Shown here: positions 22,221 to 34,191 of the stretch, piece after piece
Layout: each line of letters begins with the position of its first letter
Position numbering within the stretch: the stretch's first letter is position 1
NCBI GenBank assembly: GCA_037349315.1
Contig: JBAIAC010000057.1
Location: 12,927,501 to 12,991,500, forward strand
Direction: 5' to 3'
From: Chelydra serpentina
Taxonomy: Eukaryota; Chordata; Testudines; Chelydridae
DNA: 64,000 nucleotides
Translations under genes and position numbers: made by a program
The notes under the pieces: generated by a model
The model's database searches: none
Told to the model about the DNA's origin: nothing
Seen by the model: only the letters and a program-made list of their open reading frames with translations

Positions 22221-23034
22221 TGCCATAATGTTGAGTATGTCCTCTCCCACCTGGGCTCGATTCAGATTTATGACCTAGCGGCAAAAGGCTTCTCACGTGT
22301 TCCACCAGCCCAAGTACTCTCTCCTTAGTATCGATATTTTCATTCATATTGTGCTGCTCTGGACAAAACAAAAGCAATAATACAATAGCACAAGATGCTT
22401 GGTTTTGAAATCTCCATAGATGGCAGAAGCAGAGACAACCATAGAATAAAGATATCCCCTTCAAAGGAAATAAATAAGATGGTGATTGGCAAGCTAAATC
22501 CTCCACAGCCTCCCTGCTTATATGATTGGAATTCCAAATGAACCTAACTGCATCACGCTGTCGGCTGTTCCCAGACTCAAAATGCATTTGTAAATCTATT
22601 TCCAGGACCACTACCTCGAATTCCACTTCCCATGTCTCTACCTGGATCGAAACACTCAATCTATTACCAGCCTTTCTCTGTGCTAGCCCCTTTCTTTCAG
22701 CGTCTAAGCACATAGGCAGGGTTAGCTTGTGTTAAGAGAGCCATTGTCATGAGATAATGTGCTGTTATTAGAGCATCTTTTTTCTGATGGCCGCAGGCCG
22801 TTTTTCTGTGATAGAAAATAATAATGGCTTGCGGTACCTGGATACATTAGTGGGAATCAACATTCTGCCGTCCACCAGTTGTACAGCGCAATCAGTTCCA
22901 CGCCATCCCTCATGGGAGACAAGGTGGAAAAAAGTCACGAAGGGGTGACGTTATCGTGGTAAATTGAGGATGTTTAAGAGGGAACAACTGAACTGAAGCT
23001 GAATAAACTCTGGAGCAAAAAGTCAGCACCTTTA

Positions 23035-23170
23035 AAGCAGTGTTGTCCAGAGGATAGGGCACCCGGCTAGGAATCAGGAGACGCTGGGACTGTTTCCACC
23101 TTTGCCACTAATTCGCTTTGTGACCTTGGGCAAGTTACCATCGCTGAGAACGGAGACGACGTTACTTGCT
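23035..23170 (+). repeat. MIR-like SINE fragment
   Basis: TTGTCCAGAGGATAGGGCAC, TCAGGAGACGCTGGGACTG and TGTGACCTTGGGCAAGTTAC. Positions 22740-23035 contain AT-rich unrecognised sequence. Confidence 0.7.
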
Positions 23171-23479
23171 CTCCTTTGTAAAGCATTTTACAATGTAAAG
23201 ATTTAGGGGCTCAAAAGTGATATAATTACTTAAGCAAATAGACTCTGAGATCAAAGTCAAAAAAGCTATTATCTCAGGGTGTGGGTAAAGAAGACCCGCG
23301 CCTGCTGATAGTGGAAGGGTAGGATGAGGGCAGCTGACTTCAGCGGTGTTACTGAGCATGCTCAGTACAAGCCAAGCAGCAAATCCTGAGGGCACATCAC
23401 CCTGCATGCCCCCCTCATGAGTCACCTCTGGATGTGGGCTCAGATGACCGCCTCTAGGGGCAAAAACATCTTAGATGAC

Positions 23480-24345
23480 TGGGAAATACTGAAAGGCTGA
23501 GATAACCCCAACTATACATAGAAAATGATGGAGTCTAAAGTACCTGTTACCACTCAAGAAAGAGATCTTGGAGTCATTGTGGATGGTTCTCTGAAAACAT
23601 CTGCTCAATGAGCAGCGGCAGTCAAAAAAGTGAACAGGATGCTGGGAATCATTAAGAAAGGGATAGATAATAAGACAGAAAATATCATATTGCCTCCATA
23701 TGAATCCATGGTACGACCACATCTTGAATACTGGATGCAGATGTGATCACTCCATCTCAAAAAAGATATATTGGAATTGGAAAAGGTACAGAAAAGGCCA
23801 ACAAAAATGATTAGGGGTATGGAACGGTTGCCATATGAGGAGAGATTAAAAAGACTGGAACTTCTCAGCTGGGACGACTAAGGGGAGATATGATAGAGCT
23901 CTATAAAATCATGACTGGTGTGGAGAAAGTAAATAAGGAATTGTTATTTACTCCTTCTCATAACACAAGAACTAGGGGCCGCTAAATGAAATTAATAGGC
24001 AGCAGGTTTAAAACAAACAAAAGCAGGTATTTTTTCACACAACGCACAGTCAACCTGTGGAACTCCTTGCCAGAGGATGTTTTGAAGCCCAAGACTATAA
24101 CAGGGTTCAAAAAAGAACTAGATAAACTCATGGAGGATAGGTCCATCAATGGCTATTAGCCAGGACAATCAGGGATGGTGTCCCTAGCCTCTGTTTGCCA
24201 GAAGCTGAGAATGGGCGACCAGGAATGGATCACTTGATGATTACCTGTTCTGTTCATTCCCTCTGGGGCACATGGCATTGGTCACTGTCAGAAGACAGGA
24301 TAGTGGGATAGATGGACCAATATGGCTGGTCTTATGTTCTTATGA
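23480..24345 (+). mobile_element. CR1-type LINE, 3' end (ORF2 tail and 3' UTR), sense
   Basis: Translated pieces resemble a LINE ORF2 C-terminus, broken by stops (ATGAGCAGCGGCAGTCAAAA, GTACGACCACATCTTGAATA). The 3' UTR runs ACTCCTTGCCAGAGGATGTT to TATGGCTGGTCTTATGTTCT and ends at TTATGA. The subfamily differs from the one at 32850. It is 5' truncated, as is usual for LINEs. Confidence 0.85.
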
Positions 24346-24534
24346 CAGATAGGCAAACATCCATTAGCTAGACAGAGGGGTACATATGCTGAGAGAGAAT
24401 TTAGATCTGTCACAATCAACATGTCTGCAGTTTTGCCTGTACAGATGGAACACCGGTTGCATGTGTTGATTGTGTGCTCATTTAGTGGCTGGCGCACTGA
24501 GAGGATAAGAGTCTACAACTACTGTTTGCTAATA

Positions 24535-24990
24535 ATGTTGCTCCTTTAGTTCAAGTGGTGAAGGCCCGTGTTTTGGTACTGAAAACCCTGAGTCTATTTC
24601 CTGCTGATGGCCGACGACAAGGATCATTATACAAGAAACTGATGTCATCACCATGTCAAGGGGAATACAGAGACCCATTAATCCTCTTGCAAGACCCTTG
24701 AGGCAAAATTTCACACGGATGGCAGCCAGATAAAAGAGTAGCATAACGATCAGAATGGCAGTGATGGCACTACAGACTGCTGAGTTCTGTTCCTGGCTCT
24801 GACATCGCCTCCTTCTGCGGCCTTGGGGAAATCACTTAACTTCCTTGCCTCAGTTTCCCTATCTGACCATTTCCCTAAATCATGGGATTCCTCCACAGGT
24901 AAATCAGATAATCCTAATTCATCCAGGGGTTAAATAATGCTCTGAGCGTGAAAAGTTCAATGTCAGTATTATTGTTATTAGTTTATTGCC
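24535..24990 (+). repeat. tRNA-like head and MIR-like SINE
   Basis: TTTAGTTCAAGTGGTGAAGG near 24545 recalls the SINE head at 4985. The second SINE (24750-24990) has GAGTTCTGTTCCTGGCTCTG, GGGGAAATCACTTAACTTCC and GCCTCAGTTTCCCTATCTG. Confidence 0.55.
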
Positions 24991-24999
24991 AGTTACACA

Positions 25000-26930
25000 C
25001 CAATGCAGAGCCATAAAGAGCAAGACTCATACACTCCCAGAGAGCTGCCATCGGCAATGCTTAGCTCTCAAAGAGTTAAAAGAGATGGGGCTGGTTTTCA
25101 AAGGCCCAGGGATGTTCTGAGAAACTGAACGGGGCACGTCAAATTGGAAACAAGAAGTAAACATTCATACTCGTGGCCTTGGCCTGACCCTCCTGTAGCT
25201 TCATATTATCCATGGCCGCAGTGGATTTCTCGTTTGGTGGCTACAAGAAAGAGCATTGCACGCACGGTGGAGGTTTTGCTGTTGTTTTTTTTGATGCAAA
25301 GGTTAAACAAATCAAACATTACTGATCCCGTGCAAATGACAGAAGGCTAAATGGTGTTCTTGTTAATTACTGTCAGTGTCAAGGCAAACGCTGGAGCAAG
25401 TTGGTTGGCGGGGGGGGGGGGGGGGGGGGGGGGCGGAAATCCGGGCTTGCTGCCACCTCAAGCAGAGGTAGCCTCACCTCTCATTCGCATGCAGATGGGG
25501 ACATCTAGTGTCCACGGCCGCACACTGCTCCAGACCCAGGTAATAGGAGGCAGCTGCAAAGACAAGGTACGGCCAAAACAAGAATTAGAAGAGTCGTTTA
25601 TTAAAGGGCCTCTGACACTGCCTGGGAACCGTCCTTTGAGGTGCGCTCTCTCTCTCACACACATTTACTGTCTCTCTCTTTCCTCCAGCGTATTATTCTT
25701 CAGAGGGAAGCACAGGAGAAGAATTGCTTCCAGCTGAGATGAGCCAGCTCGGCCCTAGCCCCCTGCCGGTTCGCTCCTTGGATCCCCGCCACAGAGACCA
25801 GCAGGGGCCCAGGTCGCAGAGCTCCAGAGTATGCTCCACACGGAGAGCCCCATGATGGTTGCCCCTTGTCCAGGGACGGGGGTGGGGAGGAGTCCTCTGC
25901 CATGCAAGGGCTGGACCGAGATTCAGCCCCTAGGAGCTGCTAGGTGCCCAAATGATGAGGAGCTGCCCAGCCAGGGGGGATGTGCTAATAAGGCCAAGCT
26001 CTTCCGTGGCTTTCCCTCAGGAGATCTAATGGTGCTTTACAAAGGAGGCCAGTACCAGGTCTGGTCAAAACAACGGGGATGGAACAGGTTTTTTGTTGGA
26101 ATTTGCTGATTCATTGAAAGTCAAAATGTTCCACAGAGATGGTCTGATTTTGATGGAGCACCTCTGGAAACCAGGCAGGGATCTGAAGAATTGAGGGGCT
26201 GGAGGGTCCCTGTGAAGGGGGGTTCGGGCGTTGAGGCACAGGACGGGGTACGAGGGGAGGTACTGAGATTCAGCTAGGAAGGGGGGGCAGCTGGCTCCAG
26301 GCTGGGAAGGAGGGTCCTTGGGGTTCCTATGTGCTCGCAGCCTGTCCAGGTCCACGTCCCGCTCCCTGCTCCCCAGCCCAGTCCTGGACCCTGTGGTGGC
26401 CACACCAGCCCCCTCCGGGTCCTTCTCTCACCTCCACGCCCCCCCTGCCCCCAGCATGTGTGCATTTACATAGGGATGGAGCCCCACAATATTTCCATTG
26501 CTGGAATGCTAGTGCCCCCCTCCCAGTTCCCCCACAGCTGCGAAGGAAACCTACCTTTCTGATTTCCCGCCACTCACCCGCCTGGCTCCTCGGCAGCCCA
26601 GCTTCCCGGGTCCACAGCTCTGGGGCAGGGCTCCTTGTTCGTTCAGCCCACGGTCTAGTATTTCCGAGGATGCCGTCTGCCAGGTTCCTCACTTTGAAGC
26701 CGCTCATTGTCAGACGGGCATCTGACAGACAGGCCGCACAGATACAACCAACCACAGCTCAGCTGCGGGCGGCTGAGGAATGTGCGTTCTCACTACCAGC
26801 TCTGCCTAGATGTCCCCAGTGCCCTTCTCACAGGAGAAAGTATTTGTTGGTTTTGTTGGGGGAAAAAACAAACTTTGTTATTTTATTAGCAACATGATGA
26901 AGGCAGCACCAAAGAGCACAGGAAACTGTA
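25000..26930. other. Noncoding stretch with a 24-bp poly(G) at 25410-25433
   Basis: The poly(G) is the longest in the window. Overlapping frames at 26327-26755 (minus) and 26331-26897 (plus) exist because the region is GC-rich and low in stops. Neither shows a known domain, and opposing frames of similar length argue against either. No recognised repeat. Confidence 0.5.
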
Positions 26931-26937
26931 CCTTTCA

Positions 26938-26963
26938 TGTCTGTCTGTCTGTCTGTCTGTCTA
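26938..26963. repeat. (TGTC)n microsatellite
   Basis: Six TGTC/CTGT units followed by CTATCTC. Likely polymorphic. Nothing else recognised between 26963 and 27549. Confidence 0.9.
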
Positions 26964-27548
26964 TCTCATGCTCATCACCATAGTATCATCGAGCTCGTAC
27001 CTACTACACACCGTCATCTCTTATGGAGACTTTATATTCGTTCTTTCTTGCTGGTTTTCCTGTCAACTAAGATGAAAGTCGTTCCAGACTGAAATCATCA
27101 GGCTGCTCATTGTGCAACAGACCAGGAAACCCTTTACCCGAAATCTCACCAAAAAAACCAAAGAATATTCTCCAGAGAGTTCCAGCCCTGTCCTGCAAAG
27201 CTGTGAGGTTCAGATTGTTTAGATAAAGTCCAAATACTGCTGATGCTTCCAAGGCTTGCCCACCAGCGCTGCTTTTCCCCAGCCCACACTTTAAAAAGCT
27301 TGTGCACTTTTATGTTCACCATTACTCATCTTGAGCAGGCTCTCACTCCAAGAGTGATCCGATTGGTGTCACTGGGCCTGACTCATAAAGCCAATTCCTA
27401 CTCGAAGGAAGAGCTGCAGAGGCAGTCTCTAAACAATTTGCCAGTCCAAATCTGCTGCGGGTTGAGCGCAGTGCTAACAGTTACCACTGAAATGAGCACA
27501 AGCCCAGCGGAATAGCTTGAACATATTAGCAGGCACAGAATTGCCTCT

Positions 27549-27715
27549 GTAGCTAAGAGCTGGCCTACACTGATGCTGTAAGTCAACCTAAGTTACGCTA
27601 CTTCCGTTATGTACAGACATTGACGGGAGAGCGCTCTCCCATGGACTTGGTGTGTCTTTACCAGACCCGCTAAATGGACACCGCTGCATCGATTGCAATG
27701 TAGACATGGCCTAAT
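27549..27715. mobile_element. Short TIR element (GGCCTACAC/GTAGACATGGCC ends)
   Basis: GGCCTACACTGATG at the left and CAATGTAGACATGGCC at the right form an imperfect inverted pair related to the GTCTACACT ends at 482 and 43867. It has an internal CGGGAGAGCGCTCTCCCATG hairpin. The duplication is not certain. Confidence 0.55.
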
Positions 27716-27754
27716 ACTTTGGTTTTGATTTTGTAGATAAATAGAACTAAACTA

Positions 27755-27933
27755 GCGACAAAGAGCCCTGTGGCATCTTATAGACTAACAGATCTATTGG
27801 AGCATAAGCTTCTGAAGAAGTGGGTATTCACCTACGACAGCTTATGCTCCAATACGTCTGTTAGTCTATAAGGTGCCACAGGACTCTTTGTTGCTTCTAC
27901 AGATCCAGACTAACATGGCTACCCCTCTGATAC
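27755..27933. mobile_element. Self-inverted retro-insertion with exact 12-bp duplication
   Basis: Flanked by AGAACTAAACTA at 27743-27754 and 27934-27945. The left arm (CTGTGGCATCTTATAGACTA through GGAGCATAAGCTT) and the right arm (AGCTTATGCTCCAATAC through CTATAAGGTGCCACAGG) are inverted copies of one repeat, the family of 1828. The right arm is the longer one and continues to TGGCTACCCCTCTGATAC. A long duplication plus inversion points to target-primed retroposition with twin priming or template switching. Confidence 0.85.
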
Positions 27934-28009
27934 AGAACTAAACTAATTATCAGTGTTTCCCCTCCCTTCCCTTTTCCTCTGGTCCAAAACAACAAAAGGG
28001 CTCTCATGT

Positions 28010-28160
28010 CTCCAGAGTGAATTAATCACCGTTATGGGTTTTGTCATGGTAATTAGACTTCGTTAATGGATCTCCAATGATGGAAAGATGGGAACCTCCT
28101 AGGCAAGCCTTGTTTCGCATTTCCCCTTGTTTAATGACATGTTTATTTTGGAAATAAAGG
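28010..28160. other. AT-rich stretch, candidate conserved element
   Basis: GTGAATTAATCACCG, CATGGTAATTAGACTTCG and CTCCAATGATGGAAAG have homeodomain-like cores and no repeat signature. Inference only. From 28160 to 29450 I recognise nothing. Confidence 0.3.
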
Positions 28161-29479
28161 TGCTGTGCCCTATGGAAACTGCCCCCAGATGCTCCAGCTG
28201 TGAAGCCAGGTTATGGAGTGAGTGATGTGGATTATAAAATGGTGCTGCTTTGGTAGAGTTTTGTCTCATGAAACACCAGGCGTTGCAAGGCTCCCGAGAT
28301 GGCCCTGGAATTTTCAGACTGGCCTATGGAACTAATTTTCTCCAAAATCCCCATCCCACATGCTAACCATCACCAGCTCCTCCACAATGATGCCAGCAAG
28401 ATCTCAACCCCTCTATCTATCACAGATGGACCACCTGTCCAGGGTCATGCAGAGGCTTTAGGGCAGGTCCATGACATGCTTTTTTCAGGATACATCCCAG
28501 ACATAGTGCTCTTGTTATAGGCCAGGTCCTCAGCTGGCACAAATGAATAATGAATGGAGCAATGCTGATTTACAGCAGCTGAGGGAAGTGTTTGTGTGTC
28601 TGAGTAGTAGTGTGGGGGAGGGATTACTTAGGTTCCTCCTACTGGAGAATTACAGGCCGGCCGCTTGTGCCGATTGCCCAGTTTTTTAAAGAGTTTTGCA
28701 ATGGACAATTATCCAAATAAAGTGAGAGTCTGAAGGCCACTGGACTCCCCAGCCATTGGTGGGGTTTGGGTGCACATTGGTTCAATAGATAACCCTGTGC
28801 AAATATTATCTACCTAATGATCAGAAAACCCTACCTCACCAAACACCCCCACCTGACCCCACTGCCATTATAAAGAAGAAGGAACTAAGGTAGAATGGTA
28901 ACATGCCCAAGTCTACATACAGAATCAGTGTCAGAGCTGGTATTAGGAGTCCCATACTATCAGAACCATGCTTAGTCTACCAGACAGTGTCACTTGTCAC
29001 TCTGTTGAACTGCTCCTCCTTGTAGCCAGTGGTGCTAATGCCATCAGCCCATGGCCACAGGCTTTGTAAGTGGTGCAGAGCACATCTGTAGAATCCTGCA
29101 AATCTGCAAATATCCACGGACCATTTTTGTGGATTGTGGATTGGATGCAGATACAAATTTTGTATCTGCGCCGGGCTCTCCACTTCTGTAGAGACTCTCA
29201 CTGCTGGGGCATTGATGCAAACCCTGTCAAGTTGTGCATTGATCAAATTATTAGCTGCTATCAGTTAGGCCAGCTGCAAACAACCCAAAGGGTTTCTAGT
29301 GTTGTCAACACCTGTGATTTTATAGTAAGTCTCACAGGTTTTTTTAATCTTCCTTAAAGCCCCAGCTTCTTGAATCGTGATCTGGCATATAAGAATCTCG
29401 GTGCTAATTTTAAAAAGAAGCACGTGTGTAGCCCTCATGATTTCTCAGACCGTGAGTCTCAAATGCTGGTCCACAGAAC

Positions 29480-29835
29480 TCTGAAGTGCTCAATAGTCCC
29501 AACCTGCCATCTAGTGACCTGCTAACAGCTGGTAGAATAGCAGCTGGACTCTAACAGAGGACTCCAGTCCTGGGATCTGATTGGAGGAACCCCAGGAGAC
29601 CTCATTGGTCCCCAGCCTCTATTTAACCCAGGCGCAGGAATAGGAAGTTGTCCATGCAACTGGATTCTCCCTGCTTTTGACTGCTTCCCATGCGATACCT
29701 TTTCTTACTGCCTGCTGCTGGTCTGGTAACCTGACTCTGCCTGCCTCCTGCCACCTGACTCTTGGTTTGCCCTCTGGCCTGTCTCAGACTCTGACCTGCT
29801 GTTATTGGACCCGGCCTGACTCCTGACGCCTGGTC
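29480..29835 (+). repeat. LTR-like repeat, ends unresolved
   Basis: A TATA-like CTCTATTTAACCC is followed by AGGAATAGGAAGTTGTCC and a C/T-rich CTGACTCTGCCTGCC-type tail, resembling turtle LTRs. No duplication was found. From 29835 to 30880 nothing is recognised. Confidence 0.35.
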
Positions 29836-30879
29836 AGACTTCCCGCATAGTTGCAGAGAAAAGCTTGAAAACATAAAGTGGGTGCGTCCTAAAGACTCAA
29901 AAGCAGGAGAGCAAAGAAAAAGAACCCACGTATGTATTGCTTTAAAAAAACCCATGATATCTAACCCAGTCTCATAATTTGGGGTTGCGGGGGCTGGATT
30001 CATGATTGTTTCCCATTTGAGGCTGGCGACACTGGGCTGCTGCAATGGGTGGTGGAACATAGGGAAGGCCCCAGCCATGCCCTCTGCCCTGGCAGAAGGG
30101 AAAGGAGTGGCATGGGATGCTCTCTACAGTACACTAGTATAATCCTTCAGGGGCCAGCATGTACCAGCAGCGCAGCACAGAATGCCCTCCCTGCAGCCAA
30201 GTACCTGGGTCCAGCCCCTCTAGTTCATCCGTGAGGCCCACTGGTGGGTGGCATTGTGTGGGGGAAGGTTGCCCACTGTGGATAAATAGGGAAATTCGAT
30301 GGCCAGGGGAGGGCTGTTAATGGAGCATCTTTTACAAGCAGCAAATTTTCACCGGCCTTTTTTTAAGCCACCCGCTAGCTTAACCAGCCTCTGATGGTTG
30401 GGAAAGTTTAATTTGTCTTGCAGGAGTGGCTAGACCCGGGAATTTACCCTCTTCAGAAGAGTGATGCCATAAAGTCGTTCATACTGTTTCAGCATGATTT
30501 TAACCTGCCACCTGTTCAGACGGATGCTTTACATCCCTTCATTAAAGGGATGTAAAGCAAAGGCTAAGGATTTCAAAGGCAGCGCTGGATTTGGGGGTGT
30601 CTCAGCTGTTGGGTGCCTGATCTGACATTCTATAAGTGCAACATGAGGCAACACAAGGCCATCAGCAATCAAATCAAACCCACTTAAAATTAAAAGCAAA
30701 GGCTTCTGGCTTGGTAACATCTTTCAATAGCGCTTCGTAACACTAACGCTTTCGAATTGCTGCTGACAAATGGTGAGCTGTTGGCAGCAATATTATTCTT
30801 TTTCTCAAATGGTTGGTATGGTCTGAGCCTTGTCTCAGAACTGCCATTAATTTACTGTCCCTTTATAAGAAGCAGCATC

Positions 30880-31140
30880 TTTCACCTATCCCTATCCTCA
30901 GCAGTAATTCACCTTTTAAGGTGCTAATAAATTTATGTTGTGCAAAAGACCATCTGTCATTTTATATCTGATTGGTTATCTGGAAAGATCATTCAACAGC
31001 CTGAAAATGATAATGAGAGTTATTCTGCATTTCCCTCTATTGCCATATGCAATTATTTTAATGGTGAACTTTCTAAGGGTCAGTGCTCTGGCAAGATATT
31101 TAGAATGGCTTTATCATTTAGATTTAAATCAGTGCTAATG
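30880..31140. other. AT-rich repeat-free stretch, candidate conserved element
   Basis: Contains TTTTAAGGTGCTAATAAATT, ATATGCAATTATTTTAATGG and TCATTTAGATTTAAATCAGT. It directly borders the MITE at 31167. Inference from composition only. Confidence 0.35.
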
Positions 31141-31166
31141 CTGGGAACTTGTGTATGTTTTTAGCA

Positions 31167-31290
31167 TAGGGTGACCAGATAGCAAGTGTAAAAAAATCAG
31201 GACGGGGGTGGAGGGTAATAGGTACCTATATAAGAAAAAGCCCCCAAAACTGGGACTGTCCCTATAAAATCGGGACATCTGGTCACCCTA
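31167..31290 (+). mobile_element. hAT-type MITE, 124 bp
   Basis: TAGGGTGACCAGATAGC ... GACATCTGGTCACCCTA with exact 8-bp duplication TTTTAGCA (31159-31166 and 31291-31298). Close sister of 16805-16926. Confidence 0.92.
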
Positions 31291-31639
31291 TTTTAGCAGT
31301 TCTGATATTGTAGTTTTCTATGGCACTAGTACATTTTATTCTGTATATTAGACCAGAGGCAGAGATAATAGAGCCGGATGGAGAAAGGTAATCGCATTTC
31401 CACAAAGGATTTAGTTATTTTGAAATGGAATGAAACCAAAACATTCTGAAATTCTTTGTGAAAGGGAACGGAGCCCCAGCTGCGGGGCAGTCTGCCTGTT
31501 GGGCTGCCCCAGAGCCAGGGACCCTAGAAGCCTTCGGAAGCACCCCTAGTTCCAGAACCTACACAGGTAGTTCCAGCAGAACAGCCTTATGCTAGCTGGT
31601 AATAGTGACCTGGTACTTAGGTATTTGCACTAGACAGCA

Positions 31640-31800
31640 AAAGAGGAGGGGGTCTATTCCTAGTTCTGCTACTGTTTTGCTGTGTGACTTTGGGAAAGTC
31701 ACTTCCCCTCATACCCTTTATTTATTTGGGGCAGACATCGTCTTGTACTTTGCATTTGTACAGCACCTTGCACAATGAGGCTGGGGTCGCTGCATGCAAC
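31640..31800 (+). repeat. SINE-like fragment with a TGTACAGCACC tail
   Basis: TATTCCTAGTTCTGCTACTG, GTGACTTTGGGAAAGTCACT and TTTGTACAGCACCTTGCACA. The rest of 31800-32780 has no recognised feature apart from AT-rich DNA. Confidence 0.65.
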
Positions 31801-32849
31801 CATAATAGAGATAGCTAGCTCTTACGCTATATACACACAGGCCACTAGAGGGACGTGTGGCACGTTATACAAGCGTGGTACACACCTGCACAATACCTGC
31901 CGCAGAAGGGCAGATGGGGAATTCGCACGTGACTGCAAGCACTGCAGTCTGGGAATACAAAAACGTGAATGTGCACAAGGGACTCACACATGCTGAAGGA
32001 GTGCCGGGGCTCTTTGGAAATTCACAGATTCTGTTGCTAGAGCGTTCACGCAGGCATAAAATTAACAAACCAGCCGCACAAGGGAAATGACTTTCTGACC
32101 TTTCCAGAGGTTAAACTTCAATTTAATCACTTGACACTTCCGTTTTCATCAGCGTACCTACAAATTAGTTACATCAGCTATCAGGAAGAAAATAATTACT
32201 CGAGTTACCACAGAGTATGGAATGATAGCCAAGGGCTATTTGGGGAAATAAAAGATTAACTTCAGATATATATTTAGTAGGTCCTGATACCAGGAGGTAT
32301 AAAGGAAAAGGTAATTTTATGATTAAACCGGAGATAGGTGTGGGGAGAGAGATACCATGTGAGGAATGGAAGGAAATTTGGAACTCAGGACCAACCTTTG
32401 TTCAAATGTAGGGCCATTAGGGGAAATGCCTTATCAGGGGTCATCTTAGTCCATTAAAATTTGAGCAAAGATTATAAAACCAACAATAATCCCTCTTGGG
32501 GAGAACGAGATGAACAAGGGAGTTTTTGCACACTGGATGGACTTGCCCACATATTCAGGAATTCGATGGAAGTGAGATCTGGACCTATGTCAACAAAACT
32601 ATACATGGTTCAAACAATTAATTGCACTAATTGGACATATTAGCTGAGGAGTTGCATCTCACGGATCATGGATCATGGGGCAGATTCTGGCCAGGGTCCA
32701 TGTGGCTGGACATGCAGTCAGCAGACACTGTATCATAGTCCCTCTGGATTGCTAAGTGTCCGAAAGGGGGTGGAGTGAGGGCGTGGCCTTGGCTTCAACC
32801 CCCCCCCCCCCACTGCACAGTCTGTCATGGCTGGCTTCACTCGTTTGAA

Positions 32850-33361
32850 TACAGAGAAATGTAAATGTATTCATCTAGGACCACAGACCTCAGGCCAGAC
32901 TTACAGGCTGGGGGACTCTATCCTGGGAAGCCGTGATCGTGAAAAAGATTTGGGGGTCGTGGTGGACAAATCAGCTGGACGTGTGTTCCTAGTGTGATGC
33001 TGTGGCTAAAAGACCTAATGTGATCCTGGGATGCATAAACAGGGGAATCTCAAGTAGGAGTAGAGAGGTTATTTTACCTCTTTATTTGGCACTGGTGCGA
33101 CCGCCGCTGGAATCCTGTGTCCAGTTCTGGTGTCCACAATTCAAGAAGGATGTTGATAAATTGGAGAAGGATCAGGGAAGAGTCATGAGAATGGTTAAAG
33201 GATTAGAAAATCTGCCTTACAGTGCTAGACTCAAAGAGCTCAGTCTATTTATCTTAACAAAGGGAAGGCTAAGGAGTGACTTGATCACAGTCTATAATTA
33301 TCTACATGGGGAACACATATTTAATAATGGTCTCTTCAGTCTAGCAGAGAAAGGTCTAACA
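32850..33361 (+). pseudogene. CR1 LINE ORF2 C-terminus, sense
   Basis: From 33002 it encodes GCINRGISSRSREVILPLYL, ALVRPPLESCVQFWCPQFKK and LRSDLITVYNYLHGE, the C-terminal region after RT in CR1 ORF2. Upstream (32850-33000) the same protein continues in a shifted frame. The reading frame ends inside the hAT insertion at 33362, so the final residues of that frame are not LINE sequence. Confidence 0.9.
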
Positions 33362-33759
33362 CAGTGGTTGTTTTCTCGATCAGGGCTACACATACCCCTG
33401 GAGGTACTCAGAGGTCTTCCAGCGGGTACATCAACTCTTTTAGCTATTTGCCTAGTTTTACAACAAGCTACATAAAAAGCCCTAGCAAAGTCAGTACAAA
33501 CTAAAATTTCATACAGACAATGACTTGTTTATACTGGTCTATAAACTAGACACTGAAATGTAAGTACACTATTAATATTCCAATTAATTTATTTTATAAT
33601 TATATGGTTAAAAATAAGAAAGCAAGCATTTTTCAGTAAGAGAGTGCTATGACACTTTTGTAAGCAAGTAGCTTTGAAATGAGGTGAAAGTTAGGGGTAC
33701 ACAAGACAAATCAGACTCCTGAAAGGGGTACAGTAGTCTGGAAAGGTTGAGATCCCCTG
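33362..33759 (+). mobile_element. hAT non-autonomous element, 398 bp, inserted in the CR1
   Basis: Ends CAGTGGTTGTTTTCTCG and GGTTGAGATCCCCTG are imperfect Charlie-type inverted repeats. Exact 8-bp duplication GTCTAACA at 33354-33361 and 33760-33767. The interior is AT-rich with no transposase. CR1 sequence continues on both sides. Confidence 0.92.
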
Positions 33760-33767
33760 GTCTAACA

Positions 33768-34025
33768 CAATCCAATAGCTGGAAGTTGAAGTTAGACAAA
33801 TTCAGACCAGAAATAAGGTGGACATTTTTAACAGTGAGTTAAATTAGCCATTGGAACAATTTACCAAGGCTAGTGGTAGATTCTCCCTCACTGACAATTT
33901 CTAAATCAGGGTGGGATGTTTTTCTAAAAGCTCTGCTCTAGGAGTTATTTGGGGGGGGGGGGGTTATGGCTTGTGCTATACAGGAGTCAGACTAGATGAT
34001 CACGGTGGTCTTAGAATGTCTGAAC
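33768..34025 (+). mobile_element. CR1 LINE 3' UTR, continuation after the hAT
   Basis: GAAGTTAGACAAATTCAGAC, GGTGGACATTTTTAACAGTG and CAGACTAGATGATCACGGTG form the CR1 3' UTR, ending near TCTTAGAATGTCTGAA. A 13-G run lies at 33951-33963. Confidence 0.85.
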
Positions 34026-34191
34026 TCCAATCTCATCTACACGGGGACGTAGCACACAGCGGGCCTGGGGGTGAATCTACAGTGCACTGGCTTGCCGTGC
34101 ACTAACTGGCCAGGTGGACCTGCTATAGCACACGGAAAGGTCCTTCGTGCACTTTGACCCACTCCTGTTTGAGGGACATGGTGGAACTTTA

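Noticed and set aside
22099..22713. 204-residue frame on the minus strand
   Set aside because: Runs into SINE-like sequence at 22020-22220 and shows no recognisable family.
26327..26897. Overlapping open frames of 142 and 188 residues on opposite strands
   Set aside because: GC-rich DNA with few stops. No domain, no splice pattern, and the two strands compete.
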